A DNA stretch of 9,167 bases. Source: CAYJAY01 sp964368445 (GTDB lineage: Bacteria; Bacillota; Clostridia; Oscillospirales; Ruminococcaceae). The position numbers and the translations under genes are program-made. Positions 1 to 6,585 of this stretch are shown one piece after another. Below the pieces are notes generated by a model, which worked only from the letters and a program-made list of their open reading frames with translations, did no database searches and was not told the DNA's origin. The stretch is from NCBI GenBank assembly GCA_964368445.1, contig CAYJAY010000050.1, positions 1-9,167 on the forward strand. Reading direction: 5' to 3'. Positions within the stretch are counted from its first letter, which is position 1; every line of letters starts with the position of its first letter.

Positions 1-115
1 AAACCTAGCAAAGACCATAGCAGAAACCTAGCGAAGACCATAGCAGAAACCTAGCGAAGACTTTAACGAAGACCCTAGCGAAGACTTTAACGGAGACCCT
101 AGCGAAGATCTTGGA
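1..115. repeat. 23-bp tandem repeat array, about five units, running off the left edge
   Basis: Five consecutive 23-bp units start at 1, 24, 47, 70 and 93. Each contains the core CCTAGCGAAGA (CCTAGCAAAGA in the first) followed by a more variable half, CCATAGCAG in units 1-2 and CTTTAACG in units 3-4. The two halves resemble each other, so the 23-mer may have come from an 11/12-bp doublet. A period of 23 is not a multiple of three, and TAG from CCTAGC interrupts all plus frames, so it is not protein repeat sequence. There are no spacers, so it is not CRISPR. The fifth unit decays after CGAAGA. Function is unknown; the array probably continues to the left. Confidence 0.85.
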
Positions 116-130
116 AAATAACACACTTCA

Positions 131-282
131 GACAGCCTTTGGGAAAAAACAACCGTAAATATAGATGCTTGACGGGAGACTGTCGGCTCTATTTAAAGAT
201 AAATTCCCCCAAATGTTTTCTCAACGGTTGTATGGAACAGCCACAGCTTTAGCAACGCCGAACCGAACACGGTTCGGCGTTT
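131..282 (+). ncRNA. Possible structured small RNA ending in a terminator hairpin
   Basis: No gene is visible here, but the plus strand can fold. A hairpin pairs 161-165 with 188-192, 167-169 with 185-187 and 171-174 with 181-184 around a six-base loop. TTTGGG (138-143) can pair with CCCAAA (208-213), enclosing that hairpin. ACAACCGT (149-156) is perfectly complementary to ACGGTTGT (224-231), crossing the previous helix as a pseudoknot. A strong hairpin at 254-281 follows. I do not recognise a known RNA family and see no convincing promoter. The gene beyond is convergent, so a cis riboswitch for it is excluded. The complementarity could still be chance. Confidence 0.3.
254..281 (+). terminator. 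Strong hairpin, likely rho-independent terminator for plus-strand transcripts
   Basis: AACGCCGAACCG (254-265), loop AACA, then CGGTTCGGCGTT (270-281): a perfect 12-bp stem. The plus-strand tail TTTAATTGT is a modest U tract; the minus side has none. It would end a transcript from the left, either the putative RNA or a gene outside the window. Confidence 0.6.
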
Positions 283-297
283 AATTGTAATCAAGCA

Positions 298-326
298 AAA
301 CGGGCGAACACAATGTTCGCCCGTTT
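298..326 (-). terminator. Rho-independent terminator of the E1 gene (probably bidirectional)
   Basis: CGGGCGAACA (301-310), loop CAA, TGTTCGCCCG (314-323), extended by AAA/TTT to a 13-bp stem. On the minus strand it is followed by a U run from AAAA at 297-300, and it lies about 27 bases past the E1 stop codon. On the plus strand the tail is TTTAATATTT, so it may also stop opposing transcripts. Confidence 0.8.
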
Positions 327-352
327 AATATTTATGCTTTAGTTAAAGCTTT

Positions 353-2818
353 TTAATTGCCTTCTTTTGCGAGTTTAACCTTTTGAAGCGGTGTTATCTC
401 GTCGTTTTGAAGAGCATATCCGTCTATTGGCATAATCCTTGAATGAATGGCGTCGATTATCCACGAAGCTTGCGGGAAGAAATCTTCGTCAAATTCAAAC
501 GGAGGTGTGATAAGGTTTCGCGCACCTATGACAACGGGGGGAGCGTCAAGGTTGTCGAAGCAGAATTCCGAAAGATTTCTTGCAACGTCGTTCATGAAGT
601 TTCCACGTTCGCAAGCGTCCGAAACAAGCACAACCTTACCCGTCTTGTTAACCGACTCGATAAGCGGATTGTAATCAAGCGGACTTATGCTGCAAAGATT
701 TATAACCTCTGCCGAAACGCCAAGTTTCTCGAGCTGTTCCGCCGCGTCCACCGCTCTGTAAAGCGCCGCGCCGATAGTAAGGATAGTTACGTCGCTACCT
801 GTGCGGACTTTGTTAACAGCCCCTATCTCGATTTCATATTCACCAACAGGAACTCCGCCTTCGTTGAAACGTTCTTCCATATCATATAGACGTTGGCTTT
901 CAAAGAACACGACGGGGTCTGTTCCTTTTAATGCTGTTGTCAATAATCCTTTTGCTTCGTAAGGAGTAGAGGGGAACACAACTTTAAGCCCCGGAACGTG
1001 TGCCGTCATCGCTGTCCAGTCTTGGCTGTGTTGCGCGCCATATTTTGACCCTACCGAAACGCGAAGCACAACCGGCATTTTAAGTATGCCTGCGCTCATT
1101 GCTTGCCATTTAGAAAGTTGGTTGAAAATTTCGTCGCCCGCTCTTCCCATGAAGTCGGCGTACATAAGTTCCGCCATAACCCTGCCTCCGCAAAGCGCAT
1201 ATCCAACCGCCGAGCCGACTATTGCGGCTTCCGAAATGGGCGAGTTAAAAAGACGTTTCGGTGGGCAACAAGTAGCAAAGTCACGCGTTATAGCGAACGC
1301 GCCACCCCAGAAACGAAGATCTTCGCCGTACGCCGTGAATGTCGGATCTTTATAGTAACACTCGAGAAGCGGTTCCGAAATAGCGTCGCGATAGTTATAT
1401 CGCATAATCTTTGGAACGGGTTTTCCGTTTTCTGTGTTGGTTCTTTTTTTGCTCAAGATCTTGTTAAGCGGAGCACACTCTGCTTTTGGAACAAGCATCT
1501 CGGGTTCTCTTGTCGTGTCCATCGACTCAACTCTTTGGTTTGAGAACATCATTTTTTCGATAGGAGCACAGTTTTTCATGTCAAGATATGGCGATTTTTC
1601 GACATCCGCCGCAAGCGCACAGATTTCCGCCATGCGTTTTATCGCGCTTTCAACTATCTCGCCCAACTGTTCGTCCGTTGCAACGCCGGCTTTAACAAGC
1701 TCTGCTCTGTATGTGACAATGGGGTCAACCTCTTGCCAAGCGTCCATCTCTTCTTTCGCACGATATGCGTTTACGTCGCTTGTTGAATGTCCGCAAAAAC
1801 GATAGGTCACGATATCGAGAAGCGCCGGAGCTTTGCCCTCTTTAATTATATCGTTTTTCTTGCGTGTAACAGCGTCGATAACCGCAAGAGGGTTAAATCC
1901 GTCTACACGCTCTGCATACATCTGGGTTGGGGTTATTCCCGAACCAATTCTTGCGACAACTTCATATGCCATTGTTTCACCCGACGTGAAGCCGCCCATG
2001 CCGTAGCCGTTGTTAAAGAATGTGAACAAAAGCGGAAGACCGCCTTTGTCGCCCCAGATAGTTTCAAACTGTTTCATTGCCGAGAAGTTAAGCGCTTCCC
2101 AAACAGGGCCACAACCAATTGAACCGTCGCCTAGGTTACAAAGAACTATACCGTCTTTGCCGTTAACCTTTTTATAAAGCGCGCCACCCGCCGAAACAGG
2201 ACCCGAACCGCCAACTATTGCGTTGTTGGGGTATACGCCGAACGGCAAGAAAAACGCGTGCATCGAACCGCCAAGGCCTTTGTGGAACCCTGTTTTTCTT
2301 GCGAATATTTCGGCAAGCGTTCCGTATAGCGCAAATTTAACCGCAAGTTGTTTTGGTGTGTCGTTTGGATATTCTTTTTTGACAACTGCGTAACACTCGC
2401 CGTCCAAAAAGTTTTCCATAATCTCGATTAAACTCTTATCGTCGAGTTTGTCGATAGACGAAAGGCATTTTGCCAAGATCTCGCCGTGGCTTCGATGGCT
2501 TCCGAAACTATAATCCTCTGTTGTAAGACAATATGCTTGGCCAACCGCCGCCGCCTCTTGTCCAACCGAAAGATGGGCAGGGCCGGGATATGTGTGTTTA
2601 ACCCCTTCATATTCGCCTTGGGTTTTAATCTTTGTCAACATGCCCTCGAACTCACGAAGGGCAACCATGTCGGCGAAAATTTTTATTAGTTGTTCGTCTG
2701 AATAATTTTTTCTTTCGTCCGAAACGGTTTTGTCGTATGCGTTAAGTGGGATATCGTTGAACTTAAGAGCACCTTTTGCTCGAACCTTTTTGGGGTCTAA
2801 AAACATTTCTTTTGGCAT
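353..2818 (-). CDS. Fused alpha-beta E1 component of a 2-oxoacid (probably pyruvate) dehydrogenase complex
   Basis: Thiamine-diphosphate-dependent E1, which decarboxylates a 2-oxoacid and passes the acyl group to the lipoyl arm of E2. Both halves of the usual heterotetramer are in one 821-residue chain. The alpha half (about 35-400) has H108-R-S-H111, GGSMH near 183-187, the cofactor motif GDG (230-232) to NN (269-270), and YRFCGHSTSD (339-348). The beta half (about 470-800) has GED (498-500), SPISEAAIVG, catalytic-type QHSQD with H597, and PGLKVVFPSTPYEAKGLL. Some 55 residues (about 120-175) sit between GEILAKC and the ATGxxxGxGGSMH-like segment, beyond the usual E1 alpha. AGGAGA lies 6 bases before the ATG. 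Substrate is not readable from motifs; pyruvate is likeliest, acetoin or branched-chain oxoacids possible. It is separated from E2-E3 by repeat island A. Confidence 0.93.
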   Translation of the reverse strand: MPKEMFLDPKKVRAKGALKFNDIPLNAYDKTVSDERKNYSDEQLIKIFADMVALREFEGMLTKIKTQGEYEGVKHTYPGPAHLSVGQEAAAVGQAYCLTTEDYSFGSHRSHGEILAKCLSSIDKLDDKSLIEIMENFLDGECYAVVKKEYPNDTPKQLAVKFALYGTLAEIFARKTGFHKGLGGSMHAFFLPFGVYPNNAIVGGSGPVSAGGALYKKVNGKDGIVLCNLGDGSIGCGPVWEALNFSAMKQFETIWGDKGGLPLLFTFFNNGYGMGGFTSGETMAYEVVARIGSGITPTQMYAERVDGFNPLAVIDAVTRKKNDIIKEGKAPALLDIVTYRFCGHSTSDVNAYRAKEEMDAWQEVDPIVTYRAELVKAGVATDEQLGEIVESAIKRMAEICALAADVEKSPYLDMKNCAPIEKMMFSNQRVESMDTTREPEMLVPKAECAPLNKILSKKRTNTENGKPVPKIMRYNYRDAISEPLLECYYKDPTFTAYGEDLRFWGGAFAITRDFATCCPPKRLFNSPISEAAIVGSAVGYALCGGRVMAELMYADFMGRAGDEIFNQLSKWQAMSAGILKMPVVLRVSVGSKYGAQHSQDWTAMTAHVPGLKVVFPSTPYEAKGLLTTALKGTDPVVFFESQRLYDMEERFNEGGVPVGEYEIEIGAVNKVRTGSDVTILTIGAALYRAVDAAEQLEKLGVSAEVINLCSISPLDYNPLIESVNKTGKVVLVSDACERGNFMNDVARNLSEFCFDNLDAPPVVIGARNLITPPFEFDEDFFPQASWIIDAIHSRIMPIDGYALQNDEITPLQKVKLAKEGN

Positions 2819-3025
2819 TTTGTTTCTCCTATAATTTATTTAATTCGTAATTCATAATTCGTAATGCGTAATTTATGATTGAGGTGTGCTAGCAAAAATG
2901 AAATAGCACCGCCACGGTGTTTTGTGAGATGTTGTTTAGGCTTTGTTTTTTGGATTGGATTGAAGCGGTGATGACAGGCGGATGGTATTTGCCTCTACTT
3001 CCTTGTGTCATCAAAACTTTACAAA

Positions 3026-3069
3026 TGCCCTCTCAGTCACTTCGTGACAGCTCTCCCAGAGGGAGAGCC
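3026..3069 (+). repeat. Twin-hairpin intergenic repeat, copy 1
   Basis: Starts TGCCCTCTCA, then hairpin GTCAC-TTC-GTGAC (3036-3048) and hairpin GCTCTCCC-AGA-GGGAGAGC (3050-3068). The same element occurs inverted at 3114-3161. From memory this resembles a REP-like repeat of clostridial genomes; that needs a search. Confidence 0.85.
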
Positions 3070-3113
3070 TTTGGATTTCTTGCCTTTTAGAGAGAGCTTT
3101 TGACTTGGCTCTT

Positions 3114-3161
3114 GGCTCTCCCTTTGGGAGAGCTGTCAATCTCGGATTGACTGAGAGGGCA
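3114..3161 (-). repeat. Twin-hairpin intergenic repeat, copy 2 (inverted)
   Basis: Inverted relative to copy 1: GCTCTCCC-TTT-GGGAGAGC (3115-3133), then GTCAATC-TCG-GATTGAC (3135-3151), ending CTGAGAGGGCA. The long stem is identical to copy 1. The short stem is 7 bp rather than 5 with a different sequence, yet still perfectly paired. The copies are 44 bases apart, so the whole 3026-3161 block could fold into one large cruciform. Confidence 0.85.
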
Positions 3162-3230
3162 AACAGTGAAGCTATACCCGTTGCAAATTTTTGGATTTTA
3201 CAAAATACTACGGTTCGCAGATTTGTGGCT

Positions 3231-3346
3231 GGTTCGGGTGACGGAGACGGGCATGGTATTTTGCCCCTACGCGCCCCAAAACGAAAAATCTATAAAACCA
3301 TATATTAAATTTCGCCACGAAGTGGCGCACCACCATTCCTCATTCC
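3231..3346. repeat. About 115-bp dispersed repeat, copy in island A
   Basis: Aligns along its whole length with 6418-6533 in island B. It has a conserved GACGGGCATGGTATTT block, a 25-base identical run (3286-3310 with 6474-6498), and the GAA-loop hairpin CGCCAC-GAA-GTGGCG (3313-3327) followed by CGCACC. GGGCA (3249-3253) pairs with TGCCC (3262-3266), followed by CCTAC. Confidence 0.88.
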
Positions 3347-3365
3347 TCATTCCTAATTCCTCATT
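3334..3365. repeat. Simple CATTCCT-type repeats overlapping the E3 stop codon
   Basis: Four imperfect 7-8-bp units (CATTCCT, CATTCCT, CATTCCTA, ATTCCTCATT) extend into the E3 stop codon (TAA, read from 3366-3364). On the coding strand E3 therefore ends TAATGAGGAATTAGG and the repeat begins there. Confidence 0.75.
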
Positions 3366-4731
3366 AAATCAAAAAGCACGCTTCACGTATAATCTCCGCA
3401 ACCGTCGGGTGTGGGAACACGGTTTCTTTTATCTCGGAAATTCGCATCTCTTGTTCGATCATAAGCGAAGCTCCAAATATAATTTCAGAAGCATACGTGC
3501 CTACCATATGAACCCCCAAAAGCCTGTCGGCTTTTTTGTCGGCTATCAGTTTTATTACTCCGTCGCCATCGGGATTTTCAGCAAAATATCTTCCGGAAAA
3601 TTTAAGCGACATCTCGACTGCTTTGACTTCGAGCCCTTTTTGTTTTGCCGTCTGTTCTGTTTCGCCCACACCTGCGTATTCGGGGTCGGTGTAGATAACT
3701 CCTGGAATGGCGCTATATCTCATCATCGATTTTCCGCCCGTCATGTGGTCCACCGCAACTTCGCCCTCACGATACGCCGTGTGTGCTAGCATAGATTTTC
3801 CATTTATGTCGCCTGCGGCATACAACCCACCTATGTTGGTGCGCATGTATTGGTCGGTCACGACAGCACCTTTTTCGGTAAAAAGTCCAAGTTTGTCGGC
3901 ATCTATCGTCGAAAGGTCTGCGCGTCTTCCGACAGATAGCAAAATTTTGTCGGCGGTTAAAGTTTCGGTTGTATCGCTGGTTTTGACAACTACTCCGTCT
4001 TTTGCAACCTCGTCCACCGAGCTTTTAAGCATGAATTTAATGCCTTTTTTCTCGAGGTTAGCTTGCAAAATTTTTGACAGTTTCGCGTCTATTGGCCCTC
4101 CGACTTGGTCGAGAAGTTCAACCACCGTAACGTCGCTTCCGGCACTTTTGAAATATGAAGCAAGCTCAAGTCCGATAACCCCTCCGCCCACAACGACAAG
4201 TTTTTTCGGAACTTGTTTTATGTCGAGCGCCTCTTTGCTTGTTATCGCAAAACCGCTTTCAAGTGCTTGTTTTGAACCTTTAATTGGAGGGATAAACACG
4301 GTTGAGCCGTTACAAAGCATTACATTTTTGGCTTTAATGCTTTCGGTTTCAACGTCGACAACAAACCCATCGTTTGTTTTTTCGACAACTTTGCCGGTCT
4401 GTTTAATCCATTCGACACCTTGTTTTTTAAGTGTCATCGCTACGCCACCCGTAAGTTTTGTGACGGTGTCGTCTTTGTGGGCAACCGCAACTGAGTGGTC
4501 AAAGCTAACCTCTTTAACCGTTACGCCAAAAACTTCGGCATGTTTTGCGTGGTCAGCTTGTTTTGCGGCATAAAGAAGCGCCTTTGTCGGAACGCAACCT
4601 TCGTTAAGGCACACGCCTCCAACATTGTTTTTTTCTATCAACGCAACTTTAAGCTTTTTGTGTGCCGCTCTTTCGGCGGCATTGTATCCGGCAGGGCCTC
4701 CGCCAATTATAACTAAGTCAAACTCTCTCAT
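3364..4731 (-). CDS. lpdA: Dihydrolipoamide dehydrogenase (E3)
   Basis: FAD flavoprotein disulfide reductase that reoxidises the dihydrolipoyl arm of E2 and makes NADH. At 455 residues it has normal family length. The N-terminal FAD fold has GGGPAG (10-15). The redox pair is C41 and C46 in GGVCLNEGCVPTK. The NAD fold has GGGVIG (182-187) with E205 after the second strand, as expected for NAD. The second FAD motif GLYAAGDING is at 302-311. The C-terminal dimerisation domain ends in HPTVAE, giving the catalytic His441-Glu446 pair. There is no extra lipoyl domain at the N terminus. The ATG overlaps the E2 stop by four bases (ATGA), so translation is probably coupled. The context makes it a subunit of this complex rather than of a glycine cleavage system. 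Confidence 0.96.
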   Translation of the reverse strand: MREFDLVIIGGGPAGYNAAERAAHKKLKVALIEKNNVGGVCLNEGCVPTKALLYAAKQADHAKHAEVFGVTVKEVSFDHSVAVAHKDDTVTKLTGGVAMTLKKQGVEWIKQTGKVVEKTNDGFVVDVETESIKAKNVMLCNGSTVFIPPIKGSKQALESGFAITSKEALDIKQVPKKLVVVGGGVIGLELASYFKSAGSDVTVVELLDQVGGPIDAKLSKILQANLEKKGIKFMLKSSVDEVAKDGVVVKTSDTTETLTADKILLSVGRRADLSTIDADKLGLFTEKGAVVTDQYMRTNIGGLYAAGDINGKSMLAHTAYREGEVAVDHMTGGKSMMRYSAIPGVIYTDPEYAGVGETEQTAKQKGLEVKAVEMSLKFSGRYFAENPDGDGVIKLIADKKADRLLGVHMVGTYASEIIFGASLMIEQEMRISEIKETVFPHPTVAEIIREACFLI

Positions 4732-6104
4732 GCAAAACTATCCTCCGAAACATTTTCAAGCATATTCTTTAAAGCCAGCGCAAGCTGTGCCGCCGGCGCT
4801 CCGTCTAAAATCCTGTGGTCATATGTGACCGACAACGTCATCGACGGATAGAACTCGACCTCGCCGTCTTTAATTCTAGGACGCGTTACAATCGCGTTAA
4901 TGCCAAGTATTGCAACCTCGGGCGGATTAAGTATCGGGGTGAAACTCTCGATGCCAAGTGAACCTAGGTTTGTTGTTGTAAACGTTCCGTTTGAAAGAAG
5001 ATCGGGGGATATTGAACCTTTACGGCACTGTTCAACCAAACTTTTTGATTCTCTTGAAATTTCAAGCAAGCTCTTTTTGTTTGCGAACATAATTTTCGGA
5101 ACCATTAACCCCCTGTCGGTTGCGCAAGCAATACCTAGATGGACATCGTCAAAATGTCTAACCGAACCGTCTTCGAGAAGATGGCAGTTTGCGTCGGGGA
5201 AATCTTTCAAAACCCTCGACACGCAAAAAAGCATTATGTCGTTAATCGTTATCTTGTCGCCTTCCGGAACTTTACCGGGTTGTTTAAACGCCTTTGCCGT
5301 CGCCATTAGGTTTGTTGCGTCGAACGACGAGTTGTTTGTTAGCTGGGCGGTTGACGTTAGAGAATGTTTCATAGCCGCCGCAATAGTTGAGCGGATTTTG
5401 GTCATCTTTTGGTCGGTATATTCCCCTACAATTTTTTTGTCGGGGGTTGGAATCTTGACAGGCGCGGGTTTTTGCGGCGCTGTGGCCGAACTCGCCGAGT
5501 TTGAAGCAGACGAGGCAGCGTTCGCGATATCCGAAACCCCTATCTTTCCGCCGATAGCGGTTCCGCCCGTCAAGGCATATGCCGCCGACGTCATGCGAAC
5601 ATCGCAATTTCGCACGTCGCGTTCTATTATTCTTCCGTATGGGCCTGTCGGCGCGACAGCTTCAAGCGGCACACCAAGTTTTTGTGCAACGGCTTTTGCT
5701 CTTGGCGAAACTTTTTCGACGTCTGCTACCGCGTTTGATGTCGGGGCGGCGGCTTTTTGTGTCGGTTGAACGGCGGTCGGCTGTTCAACTTGTTCGACCT
5801 CGGTTTGAAGCCCGCTTTCGGAAAGCGCAGCTTTTGCCTCGGCGACAAGCGCCGAGATATCCTCGCCCTCGTCCGACACTATGCAACAAGGCAAAAGCAC
5901 AGGAACTTCTTCACCGGCTTCAAAAAATATCTCGCGCAAAACGCCCGAAACCTCGGCTTCTTGGTCCATCGTTGATTTGTCTGTTTCAAAGCTAAACAGA
6001 TTTTCGCCAAGCGTCACGCTGTCGCCGACGTTTTTATGCCATTCGGTTATGACACACGATTCAATCGAGATACCGATTTTAGGCATTATTGTTATCTTTG
6101 CCAT
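4728..6104 (-). CDS. pdhC: Dihydrolipoamide acyltransferase (E2) of the 2-oxoacid dehydrogenase complex
   Basis: Core subunit that carries the acyl group from E1 on a swinging lipoyl arm and transfers it to CoA. Domains in 458 residues: one lipoyl domain (1-80), modified lysine K43 in ETDKSTMD; an Ala/Pro/Gln-rich linker (about 100-130); a peripheral subunit-binding domain (about 132-165, SPRAKAVAQKLGV to GRIIERDV); a second Ala/Ser-rich linker (about 194-225); and the catalytic domain (about 228-455) with the active-site motif DHRILDG, H430 and D434. About 25 residues (167-191, ending KIGVSDIANAA) between binding domain and linker are not standard. AGGAGA lies 10 bases before the ATG. First gene of the E2-E3 pair. 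Acetyl is the likeliest group carried; the pdhC symbol depends on that. Confidence 0.93.
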   Translation of the reverse strand: MAKITIMPKIGISIESCVITEWHKNVGDSVTLGENLFSFETDKSTMDQEAEVSGVLREIFFEAGEEVPVLLPCCIVSDEGEDISALVAEAKAALSESGLQTEVEQVEQPTAVQPTQKAAAPTSNAVADVEKVSPRAKAVAQKLGVPLEAVAPTGPYGRIIERDVRNCDVRMTSAAYALTGGTAIGGKIGVSDIANAASSASNSASSATAPQKPAPVKIPTPDKKIVGEYTDQKMTKIRSTIAAAMKHSLTSTAQLTNNSSFDATNLMATAKAFKQPGKVPEGDKITINDIMLFCVSRVLKDFPDANCHLLEDGSVRHFDDVHLGIACATDRGLMVPKIMFANKKSLLEISRESKSLVEQCRKGSISPDLLSNGTFTTTNLGSLGIESFTPILNPPEVAILGINAIVTRPRIKDGEVEFYPSMTLSVTYDHRILDGAPAAQLALALKNMLENVSEDSFA

Positions 6105-6126
6105 TAATATATTTTCTCCTTTATGG

Positions 6127-6154
6127 ATTATAATTTTTTTGTTTTTTGATACAA
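6127..6154 (-). promoter_or_regulatory. Possible sigma-A promoter for E2-E3
   Basis: Minus strand: TTGTAT (6154-6149), 16-bp spacer, TATAAT (6132-6127). The -10 is perfect and the -35 keeps TTG. The start site would fall near 6120, leaving a leader of only about 16 bases beginning at the ribosome binding site, so the call is tentative. It would let the complex be expressed separately from the sugar genes upstream. Confidence 0.35.
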
Positions 6155-6174
6155 AGGGAGGGAAGATGAGTTAA

Positions 6175-6574
6175 TTAATAGTGTATAGTTAATAATGAAA
6201 AATGAGGGTGGTCGCTACTGCGACGATTGAAATGGAGCTTTGCCCCAAACCCCGACATAAGAGACAGGGCGTATCTTACAACGGAGACGGAACGGTCAAG
6301 ACCGTTCCCTACAACCAACATTTGTGCAAAATGCCGAAGCGTATTTTTTCAATAAGGGTTTTTCGACAGTCTGTGGCAAGAGCAAAGCCCTTGCCCTACG
6401 GTTTGCCTTTTGGGGTTTGTCTCGGGTGACCGAGACGGGCATGGTATTTGCATCTACACGCCGCAAAACGAACAAATCTATAAAACCATATATTAAATCT
6501 CGCCGGAACGGCGCACCAACATTCCTAATTCCACATTCAAAGACCGCCACGAAGTGGCGCACCTACACTATTAA
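6175..6574. mobile_element. MITE-like element with 11-bp terminal inverted repeats (repeat island B)
   Basis: TTAATAGTGTA (6175-6185) is perfectly inverted at 6564-6574 (TACACTATTAA), bounding 400 bp without a credible gene. Just inside each end is a hairpin preceded, reading inward, by GGTG: GTCGC-TACT-GCGAC (6211-6224) on the left, and CGCCAC-GAA-GTGGCG (6545-6559) on the right. The interior has GGAACGGT-CAAG-ACCGTTCC (6289-6308), GGCAAG/CTTGCC (6375-6380, 6390-6395), and the repeat shared with island A. No transposase is encoded, so any movement would need one in trans. No clear target-site duplication was identified. It lies between the SDR gene and E2. The terminal repeats are A+T-rich and short, so the boundary is uncertain. 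Confidence 0.5.
6418..6533. repeat. About 115-bp dispersed repeat, copy in island B
   Basis: Same orientation as 3231-3346 and aligned from TCGGGTGAC to CATTCCTAATTCC. The hairpin is CGCCG-GAA-CGGCG (6501-6513) in place of CGCCAC-GAA-GTGGCG: both arms changed, pairing and the GAA loop kept. A third hairpin of this type is at 6545-6559, also followed by CGCACC. Confidence 0.88.
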
Positions 6575-6585
6575 CTATTAACTAA

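Larger units (their letters stand above)
2819..3363. repeat. Repeat island A between E3 and E1 (no gene)
   Basis: This 545-base spacer is built of repeats. In order: simple TAATTCGTAAT-type repeats (about 2841-2878); hairpin GTGCTA/TAGCAC (2886-2891, 2904-2909); hairpin CACCG-CCA-CGGTG (2907-2919); an 8-bp inverted repeat TGATGACA/TGTCATCA (2969-2976, 3006-3013) around a decayed hairpin; two inverted twin-hairpin elements (3026-3161); a segment shared with island B (3231-3346); and CATTCCT-type repeats reaching the E3 stop codon. Short open frames inside are not credible genes. A transcript from E3 into E1 would have to cross all these hairpins. I see no convincing E1 promoter. Confidence 0.8.

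Noticed and set aside
1..115. CRISPR array or repetitive protein gene
   Set aside because: The 23-bp units are directly adjacent with no unique spacers, and the plus-strand frames are broken by TAG within the repeat unit.
336..349. GCTTT-AGTT-AAAGC hairpin followed by T5 as an extra terminator
   Set aside because: Only a 5-bp weak A/T-rich stem, and the T run is on the plus strand, pointing into the convergent gene; it does not serve E1.
3105..3789. Open frames inside repeat island A and running into E3
   Set aside because: They are made of intergenic repeats (hairpin arms) and then antisense E3; no plausible gene start or protein motif.
3707..4573. 288-codon plus-strand open frame antisense to E3
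   Set aside because: It mirrors the conserved E3 coding sequence in another frame, its Ser/Thr/Pro-rich translation has no recognisable motif, and E3 has intact catalytic residues on the opposite strand.
4900..5769. 289-codon plus-strand open frame antisense to E2
   Set aside because: It is a shadow of the Ala-rich E2 coding strand, which has low stop frequency in reverse; it lacks a family motif.
6202..6581. Short open frames in island B on both strands
   Set aside because: All span hairpin repeats also found in island A, with no convincing ribosome binding site.
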